Source: Locusta migratoria (lineage: Eukaryota > Arthropoda > Insecta > Orthoptera > Acrididae). From it: a stretch of 64,000 bases of DNA. Positions 21,573 through 30,527 of the stretch are shown piece by piece. The first letter of the stretch is position 1. Every line of letters begins with the position of its first letter. The notes beneath the pieces are model-generated. The model ran no database searches. It was not told the DNA's origin and was given only the letters and a program-made list of their open reading frames with translations. The position numbers and the translations under genes are program-made. The DNA is taken from contig CM048750.1 of NCBI GenBank assembly GCA_026315105.1, positions 109,523,297 through 109,587,296 on the forward strand, read 5' to 3'.

Positions 21573-22482
21573 CAGGGTGTTACAAAAAGGTACGTCCAAA
21601 CTTTCAGGAAAAATTCCTCTCACACAAACAAAGAAAATATGTTATGTGGACATGTGTCCGGAAACGATTAATTTCCATGTTAGAGCTCATTTTTGATATC
21701 AGTGCAAATGTTCTATTTACGGATGAGGCTTCATTCCAACGTGATAAAATTGTAAATTTTCACAATCACCATGTTTGGGCTAACGAGAATCCGCACGCAA
21801 TTGTGCAACACGTCATCAACACATATTTTCTGTGAATGTTTGGGCAGGAATTGTTGGTGATGTATTGATTGGGCCTCATGTTCTTCCACCTTCGCTCACT
21901 GGAGCACGTTATCGTGATTTTATACGGGATACTCTACCTGTGCTGCTAGAACATGTACCTTTACAAGTACGACATAAGATATGGTCCATGCACGATGGAG
22001 CTCCGGCACATTTCAGTCTACGTGTTCGTATGATTCTCAACAACAGATTCGGTGACCGATGGATTGGTAGAGGCGAACTAATTCCATGGCCTCCACGCTC
22101 TCCTGACCTCAACCCTCTTGACTTTCATTTATGGGGGCATTTGAAAGCTTCTGTCTACGTTACCCTGGTACCAAATGTAGAGACTCTTCGTGCTCGTATT
22201 GTGGACGGCAGTGATACAATACGCCATTCTCCATGGCTGTATCAGCGCATCAGGGATTCCATGCGACGGAGGGTGGATGCATGTATCCCCGCTAACATTT
22301 CCTGTAACAAAGTGAAGTCACGCTGGTACGTTCTGTTGCTGTGTGTTTGCATTCCATGATTAATGTGATTTGAAAAGAATTAATAAAATTAGCTCTAACA
22401 CATGACCACATAACATATTTTCTTTCTTTGTGTGTGAGGAATGTTTCCTGAAAGTTTGGCCTTACCTTTTTGTAACACCCTG
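21573..22482 (+). mobile_element. Mariner/IS630-type transposon, internally deleted
   Basis: Termini CAGGGTGTTACAAAAAGG and its reverse complement, with TA on both sides. The inverted termini extend about 110 bp (to about 21685 and from about 22375). The element is 910 bp and retains only the C-terminal two-thirds of a transposase, so it is non-autonomous. Confidence 0.88.
21690..22360 (+). pseudogene. Mariner-superfamily transposase fragment
   Basis: DDE/D transposase catalysing cut-and-paste transposition at TA. The first catalytic region 'VLFTDEASFQRD' is in one frame (to about 21835). After a frameshift the second frame continues through 'VWAGIVGDVLIGPHVLPP', the second Asp in 'SMHDGAPAHF' and the third in 'WPPRSPDLNPLDFHLWGHLK', ending 'SMRRRVDACI'. 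The third acidic residue is Asp, as in mariner-type DD34D enzymes. The N-terminal DNA-binding domains are missing, because the left TIR is followed immediately by the catalytic core. Confidence 0.88.
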
Positions 22483-22489
22483 TATGCTG

Positions 22490-23305
22490 GTCAAGTTGTT
22501 CCACATCTGGAATGGTGTCTGCGTACACGATACTTTTGTGATGGACTCATAAGCCGAAATCTCTCAGGTTCCAATAAACTGGCATTTCCACACTGGACCT
22601 CCTCTCCCGATACATCGTTCAGGGTTATTAACAGTAAAGTGTGACAGAGCACCATCAAGTAACAGCCATATAACCCTTACAATCACCAGTATGACGAACA
22701 ATACCCTCCAATAGGAGAAGACCGTGATTACTGTAGCTGTGGCTGCGTGTTACAGCGAGTATTAAATAGCAATCTCTGTAACAAAGTGTGAGTGATGAAA
22801 AGGTCTCTAACATAGAAACCATAAATTTCCAGACATATTTCCTGTAGATCTTTTTGTTCCATATGGTTTCTCCACGGTGGAAAAAAATTCACTTGTATTC
22901 ATTATTTTTCAGCCAAATCATCCACAATGCGTTATTCACTGTACCGGCTGCTTTCAGAATATCCCCGTTGGAGTGGCCGAGCATTCCAAGGCGGCTTGCT
23001 GCGTGACATAACTTACGAGGGCTATTCGGAAAAGATTCCAGTCGTGTCATGTGGATGAGTGATTTCCAGAATCGCCAGCTTTGTTCCGTTGTGAAGCTTG
23101 GTTCTGTACTCTCCCGGCAGTTAATCTGTGAGGTGATATTCGGCCTTTTCTTACGCCAGTGCACAAGTTTAAAATGTGTGTAAGGGTAAAGGAAAAAAAG
23201 AAAGAAAAAAACAACGAAAATCCTACCAGCAGTAGCTCAATGTGAGATCACTAAAGTGTACGGAAAGCACCATATGTGTTACATTGTTGTTTAACATCGG
23301 TATCA
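22490..23305. other. Unannotated sequence
   Basis: No repeat family or gene recognised. The short open frames on both strands lack motifs. Confidence 0.45.
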
Positions 23306-23309
23306 TGGA

Positions 23310-23812
23310 TTTCATTTATCTACAGTCGTCACAAAAACAAAATGGCGAAAGTGTATTTTCATTGTTCCTGAACTCCCAGAGAAAGGAAAGCGTCACTGTG
23401 AGGCTACAATCATAAGCGACGACAGAGTTTCACGCCGAAACGTGTTACAGACTTTTGTCTCAGATGCAACATAGTAGACACTGTCCCACATAGATTCACT
23501 TGTGGTGACCGAGTTTATTTTTGGAAATGGATTTGGGAAAAGATAGCACTTCTTACCAGAACTTCAGATGACTGCGTTGAACCAACAGTATTGTACAGAC
23601 CAGACAAACGTTACTACCCACAATGTTAAACTAATGCCATTATGTGGCTAGTAGGACAATACAACAGTTTAAATAAATTCGGCAGTGACAGTATTATAGA
23701 GTTTATGACACTCATGGAAACTGAGTACGTCAAGTTGCGTAATTATGAAGATCACAAGAAGAAATTTGAAAATGCACCTCAGATAATTTTTAACGGGACA
23801 GACATAGGCTAG
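23310..23812 (+). pseudogene. Unrecognised decayed coding sequence
   Basis: Two linked frames read as protein-like sequence. From 23310 a frame of 54 codons contains 'KWRKCIFIVPELPEKGKRHC' and 'DDRVSRRNVLQTFVSDAT', then two stops. From 23492 another frame of 106 codons contains 'CGDRVYFWKWIWEKIALL', one stop and 'DHKKKFENAPQIIFNG' before ending at 23810. The composition (Trp, Tyr and Cys spread through it) is unlike random AT-rich translation. A polypyrimidine/AG acceptor-like 'ttcatttatctacag' precedes it. I do not recognise the family. It could be an exon of a dead gene or an unidentified transposon protein. Confidence 0.4.
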
Positions 23813-24041
23813 TGGTTCGTCAAATATTAAATACATGGCTGTCTAGAAAATGGGCAAAACATCTGTGACATATGTTGTATGCGGAGGGACACTTAGATTA
23901 TGAAAACACCCTGAAAAGGGAAAATGTAAAACAAGAGGATAAATACGAAGGAGCAGATCAGTCTTCTTGTGAAATGTGAACGTAAAAAGATTAACTTACT
24001 TATTGTTTGCTATTACTGTAACAGAACTAATATATTAATAA

Positions 24042-24637
24042 TGAAATAACAGGTTTTCGCTTGGTAGGCGATGTGAGATGTTTCTTTTATTTAACTTCAA
24101 AACATATCGATTTCGTCCCTATGATGGGACATCATCAGTGCTGTTAAAAACAAGGTACCTTGGTCAGACATTGAAATTACAATAAGATTACATACACCAA
24201 GAATGTTATAAAATAGAATTACATACCAGAATTGCAAGTCATGATGACCTATGTGCTCTGCTTAAAAACATTTAAAGGTCTTGCCGGTACAAGTCACAAC
24301 AATAAAATCAGGTAGCCGCTTACGTACACCTACGCAGCTTAGCTTGTACATAGATGGTGCCTGGCGCCCTCTTTGTTTAAATCAGTTACATTGTGACATT
24401 TTTAAAAAGAAAATGGGTTCAAACATATTAAAAGCTTAAAAAGATAAAAATGTTGATTCTAGGTGAATTAAAGTTTAACAACTAACATACACAGATTATG
24501 CATTATATGATAAAAATAATCATTTATCAGCGCCCTCAGGCGGGTAGGTATTAAAACATATCTTTAAAATTTAAAATTTGTCACCATCAATTGTTAAAAT
24601 AAGTTACATTGTATCACGTATAAAATACTATCTGTTT

Positions 24638-24681
<44 letters not shown>

Positions 24682-24735
24682 AATTGAGACTAGCATAAAA
24701 GGTAAAGTCGTTACAAAGCACCAATGCATGTGTGT

Positions 24736-24793
<58 letters not shown>

Positions 24794-24881
24794 TGCACAG
24801 CAGTTCACGCCATCTAGTTTTTCAGAATGATACTATGCTGGCCGTCTTTGCTTAGTTAGTACAGTGCGTCAAAATCAAAAT
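24042..24881. repeat. PLE left inverted arm
   Basis: Inverse of 27002-27843. It contains a (TA)n run (about 24642-24678) and a (GA)n run (about 24739-24791), both at different lengths from their partners in the right arm. A hammerhead-like motif lies on the minus strand at about 24098-24148. The inner edge ends 'gcgtcaaaatcaaaat'. Confidence 0.92.
24098..24148 (-). ncRNA. Hammerhead-ribozyme-like motif (sense to the PLE frame)
   Basis: On the minus strand: CTGATGA (24138-24132), one extra T, stem II GTCCC / GGGAC closed by the loop ATCATA, then GAAA, a very short helix III segment and 'TGTTTTG', which can pair weakly with the 5' flank 'AACAGCA' as stem I. PLE terminal repeats are known to carry hammerhead motifs with minimal helix III. 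The extra T between CUGANGA and stem II is a departure from the strict consensus, and I have not folded the sequence. Confidence 0.5.
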
Positions 24882-25435
24882 TATACAAATGTACATGAAG
24901 GTTCAAATATGATTACATTGCGTCTAAACATAGAATACAGAAATGTACATGAAGTTCAAACATGATTACATAGGAGAGAAACAATCGGGCTTTTTTTATT
25001 ATTATTATTTTTTTTTTTATATATATAGATACCATATGCGCTTACATTGTCCAGGTGACATTGGTATATGTGGTTCTTTAGGCCATTCAATAGAACTACA
25101 GCTACTGTGACTTTATATCCAAACTACCGCATGAGCACAAGGGATGAACTTGCAATCCAGGACATGGGGAATACACACATTAGCGCTACATGGCGCATAC
25201 GTTGCTACTTATTTAAAGAAACATATATTGAAATAAAGCTAATTACAACATGTGGACATTACAGAGTGGCGTTGTTGGAAACAAGCATGAGCTCCATCGA
25301 ACTAAAGCATGTGAAATAGGACTATAGCTTGTAACAAAATATTGTTCTCGTATGTACTATGTGCATCTGCGGAGATATAAAGGGAAATTTGGCCCTTCCC
25401 AGCCGTTCGACTACAGTGTAGACGAGCTCATTTTT
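24882..25435 (-). other. PLE 3' non-coding segment
   Basis: Contains a short tandem duplication ('aaatgtacatgaagttcaaa'-type units at about 24889-24975), a T-rich tract (24990-25027) and otherwise unique sequence between the stop codon and the left arm. Confidence 0.6.
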
Positions 25436-27019
25436 TCATACCAGGGTTGATGTGTAAAACTCCCAGAAGTGGGTGCTTTTCATCGCTATCTGTTCGTTGA
25501 GCAGTGTGTATCCTGGTGTCCTTCCGTTACAGAAAATCTCCATCTCTTCAAGCAGATCGAGATACCTCCCCTTATCTCCTCTGTGCAAAAGTTTCAACTG
25601 TGAAGTCAGGTCAGGAGGGGTATGTCCGGAATTAATAAGGTGAGCTGCGAAGTTGGACTTGTCAGCAATATCACGCCTGTCTAACGCCACATGTTCGCGG
25701 AATCTGATTTCAAGCTTCCTTCCAGTTTGTCCGATGTAGACAGCATCACAGTCAGAACATGATAATCTATAAACCCCCGATTCTTGATGTTGTTTAAATT
25801 TTTGAATGTTTTGGATCAAACGGCTGCCAACTTTATTGTCTGTGGAAAACGCGATATTTATGTTCCTTTTCTTAAAAATGCCCGCAATCCTGATACTCAT
25901 TACACCATAATATGGCAACGTTACATACTGACTTTGCTGATTTACTGCTAGACTATCTTGATTTTTATTGCATTGTTCATGTTTTTTTGCGACACTGTCG
26001 TAAATGTTCATCACAGATTGCAGAGGGTAGTTGTTGTTCCTTGCTATACTCTGAATGGTCTTCAATTCCTTAAGATGGTTTTGTTCTGACAACGGTAGTT
26101 TAAACAACCTATTAAAGGCAAAGTGGAAAAAGGCTTTTTTGTGACTGTTTGGATGTTGCGATGTATAATCTATGATTATATCTGTAAAGGTGGCTTTCCT
26201 ATATATGTCGAACATGTGCTTTCCGTTTTTGTTAGAAATGATTAAATCTAAAAAGTTGATGGAACCTTCGGTGGCAATTTCAGCTTTGAAAGTGATTTTG
26301 CTATGGAGCGTGTTGAATTTGTTTATAATTTCATTTATAACCGTTTCATCGCCATTTATCAACAGGAGTGTGTCGTCAACATACCTAAAATAATATACAA
26401 TTTTTTCAGCTAAAATGGGGAAATCGTGGAAGAACCTGGTCTCTAAAAAGTTGATAAAAACATCGGCTAAGAACCCTGAGATTGGACTTCCCATGCTGAG
26501 CCCCTCCTTTTGCACATATGTTTGCTCATTGAATTTGAAATAGTTGAACTTTAGATAAAAGGTTAATAGATCAATGAACTCTGTAATTTCAGTATTCGAC
26601 AACTTATTTTGACTTATCAAATTGTCAGCTATAATATTAATGGTTTGCTCAATTGGAATGTTTGTGTATAGATTCACGATATCAAGTGATACAAATGTCA
26701 TTGTATCTGTTATAGGCACGTCTTTTATCGCATCTACTAACTGGGCACTATGTTTTACGGAATATTGTTGTCCAAAAACATATTGTTTTTTCAAAATGTT
26801 TAAACACTTCCTAGCTACCTTGCATAAAGGTCCACTTCTACCATCAACCAATGGTCTAATCGGTTTCAGTTCCTTGTGTGACTTTATTTGTGACTTTAGT
26901 TTTGGAGCACTTGGGTTCATTATTTTCAGAAATGGTATCTCACGAGGAGATACTATTTCGGAGTAAGATTTTAATTTTTCGTTTAGCTTTCTTTGTATTT
27001 CATTTTGATTTTGACGCAC
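25436..27019 (-). CDS. Penelope-like reverse transcriptase / GIY-YIG endonuclease
   Basis: A 527-codon uninterrupted frame. The RT comes first: fingers segment 'APKLKSQIKSHKELKPIRPL' (38-57), motif A 'FVSLDIVNLYTNI' (109-121), motif B 'GLSMGSPISGFLADVF' (173-188) and motif C 'RYVDD' (212-216) with both catalytic aspartates. A linker leads to the GIY-YIG nuclease: 'GVYRLSCSDCDAVYIGQTGR' (415-434), with Arg in 'EIRFREH' (437-443) and a Glu-rich segment near 490-495. The Cys pair within the GIY-YIG region is typical of the PLE nuclease. Full-length PLE proteins are longer, and here the frame begins at the edge of the right arm, so the N-terminus is probably missing. The start Met is the first in frame and may not be a real initiation site. 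Confidence 0.93.
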   Translation of the reverse strand: MRQNQNEIQRKLNEKLKSYSEIVSPREIPFLKIMNPSAPKLKSQIKSHKELKPIRPLVDGRSGPLCKVARKCLNILKKQYVFGQQYSVKHSAQLVDAIKDVPITDTMTFVSLDIVNLYTNIPIEQTINIIADNLISQNKLSNTEITEFIDLLTFYLKFNYFKFNEQTYVQKEGLSMGSPISGFLADVFINFLETRFFHDFPILAEKIVYYFRYVDDTLLLINGDETVINEIINKFNTLHSKITFKAEIATEGSINFLDLIISNKNGKHMFDIYRKATFTDIIIDYTSQHPNSHKKAFFHFAFNRLFKLPLSEQNHLKELKTIQSIARNNNYPLQSVMNIYDSVAKKHEQCNKNQDSLAVNQQSQYVTLPYYGVMSIRIAGIFKKRNINIAFSTDNKVGSRLIQNIQKFKQHQESGVYRLSCSDCDAVYIGQTGRKLEIRFREHVALDRRDIADKSNFAAHLINSGHTPPDLTSQLKLLHRGDKGRYLDLLEEMEIFCNGRTPGYTLLNEQIAMKSTHFWEFYTSTLV

Positions 27020-27090
27020 TGTACTAACTAAGCAAAGACGGCCAGCATAGTATCATTCTGAAAAACTAGATGGCGTGAACTGCTGTGCAT

Positions 27091-27127
<37 letters not shown>

Positions 27128-27185
27128 ACTCACACACATGCATTGGTGCTTTGTAACGACTTTACCTTTTATGCTAGTCTCAATT

Positions 27186-27256
<71 letters not shown>

Positions 27257-27843
27257 TTTTATACGTGATACAATGTAACTTATTTTAACAATTGATGGTG
27301 ACAAATTTTAAATTTTAAAGATATGTTTTAATACCTACCCGCCTGAGGGCGCTGATAAATGGTTATTTTTATCATATAATGCATAATCTGTGTATGTTAG
27401 TTGTTAAACTTTAATTCACCTAGAATCAACATTTTTATCTTTTTAAGCTTTTAATATGTTTGAACCCATTTTCTTTTTAAAAATGTCACAATGTAACTGA
27501 TTTAAACAAAGAGGGCGCCAGGTACCATCTATGTACAAGCTAAGCTGCGTAGGTGTACGTAAGCGGCTACCTGATTTTATTGTTGTGACTTGTACCGGCA
27601 AGACCTTTAAATGTTTTTAAGCAGAGCACATAGGTCATCATGACTTGCAATTCTGGTATGTAATTCTGTTTTATAACGTTCTTGGTGTATGTAATCTTAT
27701 TGTAATTTCAATGTCTGACCAAGGTACCTTGTTTTTAACAGCACTGATGATGTCCCATCATAGGGACGAAATCGATATGTTTTGAAGTTAAATAAAAGAA
27801 ACATCTCACATCGCCTACCAAGCGAAAACCTGTTATTTCATTA
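27002..27843. repeat. PLE right inverted arm
   Basis: Inverted copy of the left arm. The (TA)n run (about 27190-27253) is longer than in the left arm and the (CT)n run (about 27093-27123) shorter. This is microsatellite divergence after, or slippage during, insertion. The first codons of the PLE frame overlap its inner edge. Confidence 0.92.
27734..27786 (+). ncRNA. Hammerhead-ribozyme-like motif (inverted copy)
   Basis: Same motif in the right arm: CTGATGA at 27744-27750, stem II 27752-27756 with 27763-27767 and GAAA at 27768-27771. Because the arms are inverted, this copy lies antisense to the PLE frame. Confidence 0.48.
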
Positions 27844-27901
27844 TAATTCTGTGGTGGGCTGGGACACAAAAATGGAATCTAGTTACATAATATATTAATA
27901 A

Positions 27902-28185
27902 CTGTAAAACCTGTAAATACTGACCAATGAAAGTAATAAACGATGTAAAAAGAAAACAAGTCGCGTGTTCGAAGCTTATGGAGTGGTATCACCATGCTTT
28001 CTCTATACTCCGTTCACCATGAGAGGTAGTAACACTACTTATATTCATATTTTCCAAATTCATTTAGTCTGTCGATTTCATTGCATGTTGGGTTCTGTGT
28101 ATTCTAATTTCTCCGAATAATGCCAGATGATGGAAATGATCATTGCATGATTTTGGTATATTGGGAATAAGCCACCTGGTTAATT
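27902..28185. other. Unannotated AT-rich sequence
   Basis: Flank of the PLE insertion. No gene or repeat recognised. Confidence 0.45.
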
Positions 28186-28189
28186 GTTT

Positions 28190-28960
28190 TTAGGCGCTTC
28201 CCTCCACCAGCGAAAAACGTGGGAGAGAATGCTGCCCTTGTTTCGCGGCCAGCGGTGTATAAAGATACGGGGGGTTGGGGAGAGAGAGCCGCCCCGGGCT
28301 CGCTTGGTCGCTCCGGGGAGTTGAAGGGAAAGCAGGGGCCGGCAGCATTGTGTACGCTTCTTGGACCCTCGCGGTCGGCTGGCGCCAAACTTTACAACTT
28401 TTGCCGGCGCCACGTTGGCAGGGCGTGGGTTGCTGAGGGTTCTCGAAAGAAGATAGGATGGAGCGCTCACGACGGGAGAGGGCGCCCATGCGATAATAAA
28501 ATAATTTGGCTGTCTGGAGATGCCTATCGTGAAACACAAATTTTCATGCTGTTTCTGGGAACTGTGGCAAACGTGAGTCCCAGGCCTGGGAAAGTTTTCG
28601 AGTGGGAGGAGCTTAGTAGCGCTAACAATAGCAAATTGATTTGATTGGTGAGACAATTAGGTCCTCTCTCTTACTGGCTTGACGTCACATGTGGGTTGAT
28701 TCTGGGACCAAAGAAAGTTTTTTCTTGGGGAGAGCGTTGTGTTAGAAAGAGAAGGAAGAAGCTTGAAAGACACCGGACGGTTGGGACCTCTTGGTAGCAG
28801 CGAGGAGTTGCTTCAAGGACTCCAAAGTTTTCGGACATTGCGAGTCGGTGGACTCAGAATTTTTGTGCCCATTGCACAGTGTTAGATGGTGTCTGTGTGA
28901 CTGCTATCCGCATTCACAGTTATACTGAGAAACTTATAAATATGCTGAAGTGGGTGTTGT
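28190..28960. other. GC-rich block, possibly an LTR
   Basis: Sharp rise in GC, with overlapping short open frames on both strands that I attribute to composition. A TATA-like 'gtgtataaagatacgg' (28254-28269) and a later AT-rich part would suit a solo LTR or untranslated leader. I found no second copy and no terminal TG...CA with a duplication. Confidence 0.3.
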
Positions 28961-30117
28961 TTTAGAACAAGCTCACTCGTAATAATGATAATTTACTGTT
29001 CTTGAATATCAGCATACACCACTGGGTTGGAAAATTGCTGTATTTTTTGTAGCTCGAATACTTTAGTAATTGCCGCGCCGATCGGGGAGGTAAGTTCCCC
29101 TCCGCAATCGCATTCATCAGCCTGCTCTTCCATCAGCGACCCTTCGACATCGGTGACGCTGTTCAACTGTATATGGTAAAGTAGCGCCAACGCATAGTGA
29201 AAGGATTATTGAATAGTGGTTGATAGGTGGGACGTAGGTGTGATTTTGCGAGGTCGTCATAGTCGATTTTTAATCGAGCGTGTCTGTTTCAGTACTTAAC
29301 CTTCTACTGACTTTTTCAATACATTTTTGATAGGTTAACACACCAAATTTATGATTATAGCCAGTCGAACTTGTTCCTTTTCTTTTGGTGTTAAGATTTT
29401 GTCCTTTATTCTGTAAAAACTATTCCGATCATCAGGTAATTTTGTTTGTGCTATTTCAAGTCATATTTTTGTATGATTTTTTTTTAAGGAATTGACGCTT
29501 TTTTTCACGCATGTAGTATTTTTGATAAATTGGCACATAATTTTTTTGTTAAATATAGTAACTATTTATGAACATCGTGTACCTGATTTCAACCAACTTT
29601 CATATATTTTGAAGGGGTTATATCTTGTATATGTTAGGTAGGTCAGGGGATTTGTGTGCTTCCAACAACAGTGTATGGAAACACGCACTTTCACAAAATA
29701 AATAAATAAGTGAGATTGGACTACTGGTCGCATTACTTTCAGTTAGGCACAGTAAGTTCTCAGTTTCATATTTTAAATATTTTTTTCTATTTTTTAAATA
29801 ATAATAAAAAATAGTGACGACCCTTGAATAACTTGATTGTTTTGTGATGATGGTTAATTTAAATACAATCTATTCATTGCATATTAATGATCTATCTGCA
29901 AAGTTGGCAGAAAAGGTAATAGAACTCAAATGACGGACAACATTCAGTTGACATTATAAATAACAAATTTCAACCAAAACGAGAGACGTACTGTAACCGC
30001 ACTGCAGTGCGTGAGAAGGGGTGGACAAAACAGGGTCGCCCGTTCAATTTCGCTGCATCCGTTTCAATTGTAAGGTCGTTCTGTGTGTTGCTATATAGCA
30101 GCGATAATAGGTATTGA
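28961..30117. other. Unannotated AT-rich sequence
   Basis: No convincing gene. A 65-codon minus-strand frame at 29190-28993 has no recognised motif. Confidence 0.45.
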
Positions 30118-30527
30118 CTGTCAGCTTCATCTTAAAGGGCCACTTGCTGAATAGTACAGTAAGTATTAGTTTCGTATTCACAGAATATATGACATCAACT
30201 GCAAATCGGCAAAGCTCAAAATGTCTACCTAGCCAGGATTCGAACCCGCTACACCACTGGGGACAAAGTGAACACCGCACCTGCAAGGACTTCCTAAGCA
30301 CGCCTTCCGTCAGATACAAATTCCCAGGTAGTCCTTGCAGGTGTAGTGATCACTGTGCTGCTAGTGCTACAGTGGTCAGCGCACCTCCGTAAAAAGCGGG
30401 AGACCTGGGTTCGAATCCTGGCTGGGAACATATTTTCAGCATTTGCAATTGATGTCATATTCTGTGAATATGAAACTATTACTTACGTTACTATTCAGCA
30501 ACTGGCCCTTTAAGATGAAGTTGACAG
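30118..30527. repeat. Palindromic tRNA-like repeat, family C
   Basis: The left half (30118 to about 30312) is the inverse of the right half (about 30316-30527). Outer ends 'cttcatcttaaagggcca' and 'ggccctttaagatgaag' pair. The right half contains a tRNA-like module, 'agtggtcagcgcacctccg' then box B 'GGTTCGAATCC'. The left half carries the inverted 'ggattcgaaccc'. No clear target-site duplication. Confidence 0.8.

Larger units (their letters stand above)
24042..27887 (-). mobile_element. Penelope-like retroelement with inverted terminal arms and 14-bp TSD
   Basis: A 3846-bp insertion bounded by TAATATATTAATAA at 24028-24041 and 27888-27901. It consists of a left arm (24042-24881), a 3' non-coding segment (24882-25435), a minus-strand RT plus GIY-YIG frame (27019-25436) and a right arm (27002-27843) that is the inverted copy of the left, followed by a unique 44-bp tail. 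Inverted terminal repeats and 5' truncation are known features of Penelope-like elements. The arms are nearly identical outside their microsatellites and the frame is open, so the insertion is recent. Confidence 0.93.

Noticed and set aside
22975..23000. 'gagtggccgagc' resembling a SINE box A
   Set aside because: No box B, SINE body or tail follows, so chance similarity is more likely.
24578..24817. Open frame across (TA)n and (GA)n runs
   Set aside because: Translation of microsatellites in the PLE arm, not a gene.
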